Shown here: positions 1 to 5,165 of the stretch, one piece after another
Layout: each line of letters opens with the position of its first letter
Numbering within the stretch: position 1 is the first letter of the stretch
Origin: DATFXM01 sp035315885
GTDB taxonomy: Bacteria > Acidobacteriota > Blastocatellia > UBA7656
Direction: 5' to 3'
DNA: 5,165 bases
Assembly (NCBI GenBank): GCA_035315885.1
Contig: DATFXM010000108.1
Coordinates: forward strand, 1-5,165
The notes under the pieces: model-generated
What the model saw: only the letters and a program-made list of their open reading frames with translations
Told to the model about the DNA's origin: nothing
The model's database searches: none
Made by a program: the position numbers and the translations under genes

Positions 1-13
1 ACATATGAGAAGC

Positions 14-34
14 GCTGAGTGCTGAGTGCTGAGT
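14..34. repeat. GCTGAGT heptamer, three perfect tandem copies
   Basis: The heptamer GCTGAGT occurs three times in a row (14-20, 21-27, 28-34) and runs directly into the left arm of the inverted-duplication element. The matching right end of the element (272-278) carries only one copy, in reverse complement, so the heptamer appears to have multiplied on the left side only. Seen directly; replication slippage is the simplest cause (inference). Confidence 0.85.
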
Positions 35-36
35 GC

Positions 37-53
37 CAACCCCGAAGGGGTTG
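37..53. repeat. CAACCCCGAAGGGGTTG palindrome, copy 1
   Basis: Seven-base-pair perfect stem CAACCCC/GGGGTTG with a GAA loop. It is identical base for base to the copy at 114-130. It overlaps the inner part of the left terminal inverted repeat. Confidence 0.9.
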
Positions 54-63
54 CGGAACAGAG

Positions 64-93
64 CCCAGGGTTGCCGTCTGCGGCTACCCTGGG
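64..93. repeat. GC-rich hairpin, left arm
   Basis: CCCAGGGT (64-71) pairs with ACCCTGGG (86-93) and GCCG (73-76) with CGGC (81-84), with one T-T mismatch (72/85) and a TCTG loop. A diverged counterpart lies at 207-244 in the right arm in the opposite orientation. Confidence 0.85.
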
Positions 94-113
94 TTAAGTC
101 GTCTAATGGAATC

Positions 114-130
114 CAACCCCGAAGGGGTTG
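114..130. repeat. CAACCCCGAAGGGGTTG palindrome, copy 2
   Basis: Exact second copy of the 17-mer at 37-53, in the inner part of the left arm. The right arm has a related but interrupted version: CCCC at 163-166 and CGGGGTTG at 180-187, separated by an insertion. Confidence 0.9.
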
Positions 131-206
131 CAGAGGGTATACGAACCTTGGTAAGAGGACTACCCCTTCTCCACGACTTCGGGGTTGCGCTGTCTTTTGA
201 CTTGTA

Positions 207-244
207 CCCGGGGTAGCCGGGGACGGCCGACGGCAACCCTAGGG
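207..244. repeat. GC-rich hairpin, right arm, diverged
   Basis: CCC (207-209) can pair with GGG (242-244), GGGT (211-214) with ACCC (236-239) and GCCG (216-219) with CGGC (231-234), with a bulge and an A-A mismatch. The loop is longer than in the left-arm hairpin (64-93) and contains a second CGGC (224-227) that offers an alternative pairing for GCCG. It is the right-arm counterpart of 64-93. Confidence 0.65.
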
Positions 245-254
245 CTTTGATCTG

Positions 255-269
255 CAACCCCTGGGGTTG
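255..269. repeat. CAACCCC-T-GGGGTTG palindrome at right end
   Basis: Same seven-base arms as the 17-mers at 37-53 and 114-130, but with a single T at the centre instead of GAA. Its GGGGTTG half forms part of the right terminal inverted repeat (263-280). Confidence 0.85.
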
Positions 270-283
270 GCACTCAGCACTAT

Positions 284-311
284 TTAACCCTGAGGCGCGA
301 TTCGCTATAGT
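284..311 (+). promoter_or_regulatory. Putative sigma70-type promoter of nadE
   Basis: A TATAGT -10 box (306-311, five of six consensus bases) lies 16 bp after a weak TTAACC -35 box (284-289, four of six). The expected start site, about 7 bases after the -10 box, falls near 317-320, at or just before the nadE ATG (320). No Shine-Dalgarno sequence lies before the ATG, which agrees with a leaderless or nearly leaderless transcript. The call rests on motif match and position only. Confidence 0.5.
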
Positions 312-319
312 GTTCCTAT

Positions 320-2374
320 ATGCGACTGCCCTTTAACTCGATCTATTCGCACGGGTTCGTTCGGGCAGCCGTGTGCACGCCCTTCCTGCGGGTGGCCGAT
401 CCCCAATTCAATCTCGAGCATACGCTGGGCCTCGCCCGTCGGGCATCTGAATTGAACGCCGCCGTAGCCCTGTTTCCCGAGCTCGGCCTCTCCGCCTACT
501 CAAACGAAGATCTTTTCCACCAGGACGCCCTGCTTACAGCCACCGAAGACGCCTTAGTTCGTCTCGTGGAACACAGCAAGTCCCTTGTTCCCATCCTTAT
601 CGTAGGCGCACCGCTGCGCTTCGAGAGAAAACTATTCAACTGCGCCGTAATTGTTTACCGCGGACGCGTCCTCGGAATCGTCCCCAAGACCTATCTCCCG
701 AACTATCGAGAGTTCTACGAAAAGCGCCAGTTCACCTCCGGCCGAAACGCCACCAACCGAGATGTGGTCTTCCTCGATCAACGAATCCCCTTCGGAAGTG
801 ATCTGGTGTTTGATGTGACTAACGTCCGGGGCTTCTCGCTTCACGCGGAGATCTGCGAAGACGTGTGGGTTCCGATTCCCCCAAGCACCTACGCAGCTCT
901 CGCCGGCGCAACCGTTCTCGCAAATCTGTCCGCGAGCAACATCATCGTCGGAAAGGCCGAATATCGCCGCGACCTCTGCGCATCACAATCGGGAAAATGC
1001 ATCGCCGCCTACATGTATTCAGCAGCCGGGCCGGGGGAATCGACCACCGATCTGGCCTGGGACGGGCACGCATTGATCTACGAGAATCACGAGCTGCTTG
1101 CGGAAGCCCCGCGATTCTCATCGGACGAACATATCGTAGCAGCCGATATTGATCTCGAGCGCCTCACGCAAGACCGCATGAGACAGACCAGCTTCAACGA
1201 CTCGGCGTACGAGCAGCGCGACCGGCTGAGCGCAATCCGGCACATCGAGTTTGAGTTTGAGGTTCCCAAAGGCGAGATAAGTTTGATGCGCCGCGTTGGA
1301 CGATTTCCTTACGTACCGCAAGACCCCGCATCGCGCGACAATCGATGCTACGAAGCCTACAACATCCAGGTACACGGCCTGATGAAACGCTTGGTCAGCA
1401 CCAGTCTCAACCATATCGTGATCGGCGTCTCCGGCGGTCTGGACTCAACGCACGCATTGATCGTCGCCGCCAAGACAATGGACCGGCTAGGACTGCCGCG
1501 CAAAAACATCCTCGCCTATACGATGCCCGGTTTCGCAACAAGCGATGTGACGCTAAAGAACGCTCACGCTCTCATAAACGCGCTTGGAGTCAGCGGGGGA
1601 GAAATAGACATCAGGCCCTCATGCATGCAGATGTTCGCCGACATCGGCCACCCATTCAGCAAGGGCGAGCCGGTGTACGACATCACTTTTGAAAACGTAC
1701 AGGCCGGCGAGCGCACGTCCCACTTGTTTCGTTTGGCAAACCTGCACGATGGAATCGTCCTCGGCACCTCCGACTTGAGCGAGCTTGCGCTCGGCTGGAC
1801 GACCTACGGCGTCGGCGATCACATGTCGCATTACGCAGTCAACGCATCGGTCCCAAAGACTCTGATTCAATACCTGATCCGATGGGTCATTTCTTCGCGC
1901 CAATTCGAACAGGACACTGCCTCGATTCTTCAATCGATAGTCGACACAGAAATTTCGCCTGAGCTGGTGCCCGCCGGGGACAAGCGCGACAAACCCTCGC
2001 AGAGCACTCAGGAAAAAATCGGACCATACGAGTTGCAGGACTTCAACATCTACTACGTGACGCGATATGGGTACCGTCCCAGCAAAGTAGCCTTCCTGAG
2101 TCACAATGCGTGGGCCGACAAGACGCGAGGCGACTGGCCCGACGCGATGCCGGCTGAGAGTCGAAACGAATATGACCTGCCGACTATAAAGAAATGGCTC
2201 GAAGTTTTTCTCTATCGCTTCTTCCAGATCAGCCAGTTCAAGCGCTCGTGCATACCAAACGCGCCAAAGGTCGGTTCGGGAGGATCCCTCTCGCCTCGAG
2301 GTGACTGGCGGGCTCCTAGCGACTCGGAAGCGATCGTATGGCTTAACGAGTTGCGTCAGAACGTGCCCGACTAA
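320..2374 (+). CDS. nadE: Glutamine-dependent NAD(+) synthetase
   Basis: Catalyses the last step of NAD synthesis in the cytoplasm: deamido-NAD, ATP and glutamine give NAD, AMP, PPi and glutamate. The 684 residues hold two domains. The N-terminal nitrilase-type amidotransferase (about 10-290) has the Glu-Lys-Cys triad as E54 (LFPEL), K123 (VPKTYLP) and C179 (EICED). The C-terminal synthetase (about 345-684) has the PP-loop SGGLDST at 371-377, then LGTSDLSELALGW (481-493) and the conserved end LSPRGDWRAPSD (657-668). Residues HGFVRAA near the start, YREFYE, TFENVQAG and MSHY closely recall the Mycobacterium tuberculosis enzyme (679 residues, from memory), so length and architecture are complete. 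The ATG at 320 puts HGF at the position expected for the family; no Shine-Dalgarno is visible and a promoter ends 9 bp upstream. All catalytic residues are intact. The 277-codon frame on the opposite strand is a shadow. Confidence 0.97.
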   Translation: MRLPFNSIYSHGFVRAAVCTPFLRVADPQFNLEHTLGLARRASELNAAVALFPELGLSAYSNEDLFHQDALLTATEDALVRLVEHSKSLVPILIVGAPLRFERKLFNCAVIVYRGRVLGIVPKTYLPNYREFYEKRQFTSGRNATNRDVVFLDQRIPFGSDLVFDVTNVRGFSLHAEICEDVWVPIPPSTYAALAGATVLANLSASNIIVGKAEYRRDLCASQSGKCIAAYMYSAAGPGESTTDLAWDGHALIYENHELLAEAPRFSSDEHIVAADIDLERLTQDRMRQTSFNDSAYEQRDRLSAIRHIEFEFEVPKGEISLMRRVGRFPYVPQDPASRDNRCYEAYNIQVHGLMKRLVSTSLNHIVIGVSGGLDSTHALIVAAKTMDRLGLPRKNILAYTMPGFATSDVTLKNAHALINALGVSGGEIDIRPSCMQMFADIGHPFSKGEPVYDITFENVQAGERTSHLFRLANLHDGIVLGTSDLSELALGWTTYGVGDHMSHYAVNASVPKTLIQYLIRWVISSRQFEQDTASILQSIVDTEISPELVPAGDKRDKPSQSTQEKIGPYELQDFNIYYVTRYGYRPSKVAFLSHNAWADKTRGDWPDAMPAESRNEYDLPTIKKWLEVFLYRFFQISQFKRSCIPNAPKVGSGGSLSPRGDWRAPSDSEAIVWLNELRQNVPD

Positions 2375-2466
2375 TCGGTGTGTGAACCTTCTGCAAAGGT
2401 GCCTCTCCCGCGGCCTGCCATTCTGGGCTCGCCAATTGCTTCGAATAACCATCCGAAGTTAGGTTC

Positions 2467-2474
2467 AGGTGATC
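2467..2474 (+). promoter_or_regulatory. Strong ribosome-binding site that fixes the transpeptidase start
   Basis: AGGTGATC is an eight-base match to the anti-Shine-Dalgarno complement (AAGGAGGTGATC). The AGG core ends 7 bases before the GTG at 2477. The competing upstream GTG (2378), three bases after the nadE stop, has no purine-rich site. The rest of the nadE-transpeptidase gap (2375-2466) shows no convincing promoter or terminator, so read-through from nadE is possible. Confidence 0.75.
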
Positions 2475-2476
2475 GA

Positions 2477-3283
2477 GTGAACGTCTTACTCAGAATTATC
2501 ATCGCGACACTCTTTGCGTCCCTCGGCTCCCCGGTGCTGCCCGCCCTCGGTTACGAGGCGTTAGCGAGGGCGTCAGTGATAACTCCTGCGACCTCGCATA
2601 GACGTAAGACGGCACCGGCCAGAAAGAAAACTGCGGCCAGGCCGAAGCAAAAATCGACGCAAAAAAAATCCAGATTGACCGTCGGAGAAATTCGCGAGGC
2701 GGAGCAGCGTTTGTATGACCTCGGATACTGGGGCGGACCGGTTGACGGTGTTTTTGATCCTAAATCTCGTCAGGCGTTGATAGCTTTTGAGAAGGTCGAG
2801 GGACTTGCGCGAGGCGGCAAACTAACACGTCAAGAGCTCGAGGCACTTCGTAGCGCGAAGCGACCCAAGCCACGGCAGGGCGGGCCCTTTCACGTAGAGG
2901 TTGACCTGACTCGTCAGGTGCTGTTCGTTGTAGATGAGAGTGGAGTTGTTTCAAAGGTGCTTCCGGTGTCGACGGGAAACAACGAGTTGTTTACATCGGA
3001 GGATTGGACTCGTCGGGCCTGCACACCTACTGGCACCTTCAGGATATATCGGAAGCTCCCGGGTTGGCGTAAGAGCCCGCTCGGAATGATGTACTGCCCA
3101 AACTACTTCGTTGGAGGCGTGGCAATTCACGGCAGCCCCTCGGTTCCGGTTAAAGCGGCAAGCCACGGTTGCATTCGAATTCCGATGTACGCGGCAGAGG
3201 AGTTCAGCGCAATGATTCCCATTGGCACGCCACTCATTGTTCACTCACCTCCGCAACCTTGTCATGACTGGGACACCGAGTGA
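2477..3283 (+). CDS. Secreted L,D-transpeptidase (YkuD) with peptidoglycan-binding domain
   Basis: Predicted periplasmic enzyme of 268 residues that would form or remodel peptidoglycan cross-links through a cysteine acyl-enzyme. Starting at the GTG (2477), residues 1-32 form a signal peptide: R6, hydrophobic IIIATLFASLG, possible cleavage after A32 (ARA). A basic linker rich in K/R/A/T/Q (about 40-66) follows, then a PG_binding_1-like domain (about 68-125, EAEQRLYDLGYWGGPVDGVF), then the YkuD domain (about 137-257). The signature runs from H218 (IHGSP) to SHGCIR at 229-234, with catalytic C232 and H230. The alternative GTG at 2378 would add 33 residues before the signal peptide and is rejected. 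The frame follows nadE by 102 bp on the same strand. Its TGA overlaps the first unit of the downstream tandem repeat. Whether it makes 3-3 cross-links, anchors a protein or does something else cannot be told from sequence. Confidence 0.92.
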   Translation: MNVLLRIIIATLFASLGSPVLPALGYEALARASVITPATSHRRKTAPARKKTAARPKQKSTQKKSRLTVGEIREAEQRLYDLGYWGGPVDGVFDPKSRQALIAFEKVEGLARGGKLTRQELEALRSAKRPKPRQGGPFHVEVDLTRQVLFVVDESGVVSKVLPVSTGNNELFTSEDWTRRACTPTGTFRIYRKLPGWRKSPLGMMYCPNYFVGGVAIHGSPSVPVKAASHGCIRIPMYAAEEFSAMIPIGTPLIVHSPPQPCHDWDTE

Positions 3284-3345
3284 GGGGATGGGGAGATGAG
3301 GGGATGCGGAGATCAGGAGTGTCGGAGATTAGGCGATGGGTGGGT
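3282..3345. repeat. Degenerate 16-nt purine-rich tandem repeat, four units
   Basis: GAGGGGATGGGGAGAT (3282-3297) is followed by GAGGGGATGCGGAGAT (3298-3313, 15 of 16 identical) and two more diverged units (3314-3329 and 3330-3345, about 11 of 16 each). The first unit includes the last two bases of the transpeptidase TGA stop. The later units form the left side of the hairpin at 3319-3386. Confidence 0.7.
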
Positions 3346-3386
3346 GATTCAAGTTGACTCCGCACCCATCACCTCATCTCCCACAC
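3319..3386. terminator. Long imperfect hairpin between convergent genes, possible bidirectional terminator
   Basis: Bases 3319-3342 pair with 3363-3386 over 24 positions with three mismatches; the loop-proximal eight (GATGGGTG, 3335-3342, with CACCCATC, 3363-3370) are perfect, and the loop is 20 bases. Weaker pairing continues outward to about 3308/3397. It sits between the transpeptidase stop (3283) and the crotonase stop (3404), where convergent transcripts would end. There is no T-tract on either side, so it is not a classical intrinsic terminator. It could block read-through, stabilise 3' ends, or simply be a repeat element. Confidence 0.5.
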
Positions 3387-3403
3387 TCATCATCCTCCCC
3401 AAA

Positions 3404-4171
3404 CTAAGCCGAGAACTCCGGATCGCGACCTTCTTGATAAGCTCTCATTGCTTCGTCGTGGTCCGCAGACATCAATGAAATCCGCTGCCTACGCAGGTAC
3501 TCCTCGAAGAACTGTCCGTGAGGCATGTCGAAACTCATGTTCAAAAGCATCTTCGCCTGACGAGTACCTTCAGAACACATACTCGAATATTTTTGCACCA
3601 GAGCGTCTACCTGTTCATCGAAGCTCTCCACACTCACCACGTGGTCTACAAGCCCTATCTCGTAAGCGCGGCGACCGTCAACATTCTCACCCGACAACAC
3701 CATCCATTTCGCTCGTCCGTGACCAATGTACCGGGGCAGTCGAAAAGTACCCAGGCCCGGAATGATGCCCTCCTTTATCGCCGGCAGTCCCAACTTGCAA
3801 TCCTCAGTTGCTATGCGAACATCGCAAGCCAACGCGAGCTGCAAGCCTCCACCCAGCGCGTAACCATGCATCGCGCAAATCAGTATCTTCTCCGACTGCT
3901 CGAGAATCCTTAGCGCGCGATCCCAATTCTCATAATACTGATGCGGCGTTTCTCCTGCGGAAAGCTGCTTGAGATCAATACCAGTGCAAAAAGCGCGGCC
4001 AGCTCCTCGAATAACGATCAGTCGCGACTTCGGATCGTCTCTAATCGCCTCGGCCACGCGATTCATGTCGAGCGACCCCTGATAATTCATCGCATTGAGA
4101 ATTTGCGGTCGCTCGAGCGTCAGGTAGCCGATACGCCCTTCAGCTTTGAAATGCATCGTCTCAAGCTTCAT
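3404..4171 (-). CDS. Crotonase-fold enoyl-CoA hydratase/isomerase family protein, atypical active site
   Basis: Crotonase-superfamily enzymes act on acyl-CoA thioesters in the cytoplasm; which reaction this one catalyses is unclear. The 255 residues are the usual length. The oxyanion-hole segments are typical: AFCTGIDL (60-67) and GYALGGGLQLALACD (103-117), followed by LGLPAIKEGIIPG (127-139) and a basic C-terminal helical region (RRQ, near 227). By alignment to rat mitochondrial enoyl-CoA hydratase, the two catalytic glutamates (E144, E164) correspond to Q111 and A131; E134 is the nearest acidic residue. A hydratase reaction of the classical type is therefore doubtful; an isomerase, thioesterase, hydrolase or other crotonase chemistry is possible. 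Two adjacent ATGs (4174 and 4171) compete; GGAGG at 4182-4178 is 3 bases from the first and 6 from the second, which favours 4171. It follows the paaK-like gene by about 96 bp on the same strand, suggesting a shared aromatic-acid or acyl-CoA pathway. Confidence 0.88.
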   Translation of the reverse strand: MKLETMHFKAEGRIGYLTLERPQILNAMNYQGSLDMNRVAEAIRDDPKSRLIVIRGAGRAFCTGIDLKQLSAGETPHQYYENWDRALRILEQSEKILICAMHGYALGGGLQLALACDVRIATEDCKLGLPAIKEGIIPGLGTFRLPRYIGHGRAKWMVLSGENVDGRRAYEIGLVDHVVSVESFDEQVDALVQKYSSMCSEGTRQAKMLLNMSFDMPHGQFFEEYLRRQRISLMSADHDEAMRAYQEGRDPEFSA

Positions 4172-4174
4172 CAT

Positions 4175-4214
4175 GATCCTCCGAAATAATCCCTCGAAAT
4201 GATCCTCTCGAAAT
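4175..4214 (-). promoter_or_regulatory. Leader of three tandem 13-14 nt repeats, each with a Shine-Dalgarno-like core
   Basis: On the plus strand the units are GATCCTCCGAAAT (4175-4187), AATCCCTCGAAAT (4188-4200) and GATCCTCTCGAAAT (4201-4214). Read on the coding (minus) strand each becomes ATTTCG followed by a purine core: GAGAGG, GAGGG and GGAGG in order towards the gene. The last, GGAGG at 4182-4178, is the ribosome-binding site used by the crotonase gene. Seen directly; any regulatory role is inference. Confidence 0.65.
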
Positions 4215-4220
4215 TTCGAG
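4207..4220. repeat. Perfect 14-bp palindrome CTCGAAATTTCGAG
   Basis: A perfect self-complementary 14-mer with no spacer, in the leader of the crotonase gene about 35 bp from its start. It overlaps the outermost of the three tandem leader units. It could be an operator for a dimeric regulator or a by-product of the repeat; no regulator gene is in the window. Confidence 0.6.
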
Positions 4221-4238
4221 TTTCGCGTTCAACCTTAT

Positions 4239-4256
4239 ACGGATTGGGCAATCCGT
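4239..4256 (-). other. Small hairpin in the paaK-crotonase gap
   Basis: ACGGATT (4239-4245) and AATCCGT (4250-4256) form a perfect seven-base-pair stem with a four-base loop. It begins 15 bases after the paaK-like stop codon in the direction of transcription. The bases after it on the minus strand read ATAAGGTTG, not a T-run, so intrinsic termination is not well supported. It may be an mRNA processing or stability element, or chance. Confidence 0.45.
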
Positions 4257-4270
4257 TCCGGTCTTGACAC

Positions 4271-5165
4271 TCAGGATTCCGAACGCTGAACTCTCTTGTC
4301 GATGACGCGAACAGCTTTTCCTTCGGTGCGCTCGATCTCCCCGCGGCCGACGAGCCTAACGTTGCAAGTTATTCCGAGCGCGCCTTGCACATCGAGGCTC
4401 AACCTCTTTTCAAGCTGTACCAGACGTTCCTGACTCTCATAGACATGGTCAGACGCTTCCACGAGGACATCCAGCTCATCCAGGTAACCGAGAGTTCGAT
4501 CTACGATGAGCTGGTAGTGAGGTTTGATGTTACCCGCCTGCAACAACACCGTCTCGATTTGCGACGGGAATACATTCACGCCTCGCACGATAATCATGTC
4601 GTCGGTTCGTCCCACGACTCGCTCCATCCGAACGGTTGTGCGTCCGCATTCGCATTTGTCGCGCATCAGCCGCGTGCGATCCCGCGTGCGGTAACGCACC
4701 AGTGGAAGCGCCTGCTTCGTGACGCATGTCAGCACCAGTTCTCCCATCTCGCCCTCGGGCAGCGGCTCGCCCGTATCGGGGTCGATGATCTCGGCGATGA
4801 AATGATCCTCGAAGATATGCATCCCCTGCTTCGCAACGCATTCGACCGCCACGCCCGGACCGATCATTTCGGACAAGCCATAGCAATTCAGCGCAAGGAT
4901 TCCCAGGCGCATCTCGATTTCGGACCGCATTTCGTCCGACCAGGGTTCGGCACCAAACAGCCCGACCTTGAGAGGAAAGCTCCTGATGTCGAGACCGTCC
5001 TCGTCGGCGACTTCCGCAATCAACAGCGCATAGGAGGGCGTGCAGCAAATTACCGTGCAACCAAAATCCTGAAGTATCATTAACTGCCGTCTCGTGTTTC
5101 CGCCCGAGACTGGAACGACCGCCGCACCCAATCGTTCGGCGCCGTAGTGAAAGCCCAACCCGCCA
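4271..5165 (-). CDS. paaK: Phenylacetate-CoA ligase, partial (N-terminus off the window)
   Basis: ATP-dependent ligase of the adenylate-forming family that activates phenylacetate, or a similar aryl acid, to its CoA thioester through an acyl-AMP. The frame is open to the right edge: about 298 residues are present and roughly the first 140 of a usual 430-440 are missing. The TTG at 5156-5158 is an internal leucine, not a start, because the frame continues upstream as GGLGFHYGAERLG, a conserved PaaK stretch. Counting that leucine as 1, motifs are VSGGNTRRQ (17-25), FGAEPW (68-73), the nucleotide-binding YGLSE (93-97) and GPGVAVEC (100-107), RYRTRD (155-160), GRTDDMIIVRGVNVFP (183-198), and the C-terminal ERTEGKAVRV with the presumed catalytic lysine at 281. 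C169 and C171 (CECGR) resemble a metal-binding CxC seen in some family members. The exact acid is not readable from sequence. The crotonase gene follows downstream. Confidence 0.93.
   Translation of the reverse strand, partial: GGLGFHYGAERLGAAVVPVSGGNTRRQLMILQDFGCTVICCTPSYALLIAEVADEDGLDIRSFPLKVGLFGAEPWSDEMRSEIEMRLGILALNCYGLSEMIGPGVAVECVAKQGMHIFEDHFIAEIIDPDTGEPLPEGEMGELVLTCVTKQALPLVRYRTRDRTRLMRDKCECGRTTVRMERVVGRTDDMIIVRGVNVFPSQIETVLLQAGNIKPHYQLIVDRTLGYLDELDVLVEASDHVYESQERLVQLEKRLSLDVQGALGITCNVRLVGRGEIERTEGKAVRVIDKRVQRSES

Larger units (their letters stand above)
25..281. repeat. MITE-like imperfect inverted-duplication element with nested hairpins
   Basis: The outermost 18 bases GTGCTGAGTGCCAACCCC (26-43) are the exact reverse complement of 263-280, and the pair extends by one base to 25/281. 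Behind these ends the two arms (about 25-139 and 161-281) carry the same modules in the same order when the right arm is reverse-complemented: a CAACCCC/GGGGTTG palindrome, an AGCCC spacer, a GGGTTGCCG...GGCTACCC hairpin, AAGTC, then CAACCCCGAAG. Small indels separate them. The centre near 150 has GGGTA (135-139) facing TACCC (161-165). There is no credible gene: the 65-codon reading frame here only translates the repeat. I see no transposase and no clear target-site duplication. The structure fits a non-autonomous, MITE-like or REP/RAYT-type element (inference). It ends 2 bp before the proposed -35 box of nadE. Confidence 0.75.

Noticed and set aside
19..216. A 65-codon reading frame in the left intergenic region
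   Set aside because: It lies wholly inside the inverted-duplication repeat and translates hairpin sequence; no ribosome-binding site or protein-like features.
14..281. A CRISPR array
   Set aside because: The repeats are short palindromes and heptamers of uneven spacing with related sequence between them, not direct repeats separated by unique spacers; no cas gene is present.
1619..2452. A 277-codon open frame on the minus strand
   Set aside because: It lies opposite the clearly real nadE and shows no domain; GC-rich codon use on the sense strand keeps the antisense frame open.
4234..4239. A TATAAG -10-like hexamer on the minus strand before the crotonase gene
   Set aside because: At normal spacing the -35 position reads ACCGGA, which does not resemble the consensus, so a separate promoter is too weak to list.
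4264..4269. A perfect TTGACA -35 box on the plus strand
   Set aside because: No acceptable -10 box lies 15-19 bases downstream and no plus-strand gene follows; it sits at the 3' end of the minus-strand ligase gene.
4385..5083. A 232-codon open frame on the plus strand
   Set aside because: It is antisense to the conserved phenylacetate-CoA ligase and its product (rich in His and Gln) has no recognisable family features.
5156..5158. TTG as the start codon of the right-hand gene
   Set aside because: The frame stays open to the edge and the residues upstream (GGL) continue the conserved ligase motif, so this is an internal leucine.

Overview
The window holds three complete protein-coding genes and one that runs off the right edge. 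Two repeat-rich intergenic stretches are its most unusual parts. By eye the base composition is moderately GC-rich. No rRNA, tRNA, CRISPR array, transposase or phage gene is visible. The lineage is uncertain. The large two-domain NAD synthetase resembles the mycobacterial type, which also occurs in many other phyla. Together with the small lysine-rich secreted L,D-transpeptidase and the palindromic CAACCCCGAAGGGGTTG repeats, it makes a soil-type bacterium such as an Acidobacteriota member my best guess. That is inference, not proof.

Layout. Positions 1-281 are non-coding: a GCTGAGT heptamer repeated three times, then an imperfect inverted duplication of about 257 bp whose arms end in an 18-bp perfect inverted repeat and contain nested GC-rich hairpins. 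A likely promoter follows at once (284-311) and would start transcription almost at the ATG of nadE (320-2374, +), so that mRNA may be leaderless. After 102 bp with no clear promoter comes a secreted L,D-transpeptidase (2477-3283, +). Its start is a GTG preceded by a strong Shine-Dalgarno sequence and followed by a signal peptide. Its stop codon overlaps a purine-rich 16-nt tandem repeat that leads into a long hairpin (3319-3386), filling the gap to the convergent genes.

On the minus strand, reading right to left, a phenylacetate-CoA ligase (paaK-like, N-terminus off the window) is followed after 96 bp by a crotonase-fold protein (3404-4171). This pair looks like part of a CoA-thioester catabolic unit, plausibly for phenylacetate or a related aromatic acid. 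The crotonase lacks both glutamates of classical enoyl-CoA hydratase, so its reaction is open. The gap between the two holds a hairpin, a perfect 14-bp palindrome and three tandem copies of a 13-14 nt unit, the last of which supplies the ribosome-binding site.

How they work together. The plus-strand genes (NAD synthesis, cell-wall cross-linking) and the minus-strand genes (acyl-CoA metabolism) are functionally separate. I see no sign of a new multi-gene system; the best leads are the repeat element, the crotonase active site and the repeated ribosome-binding-site leader.
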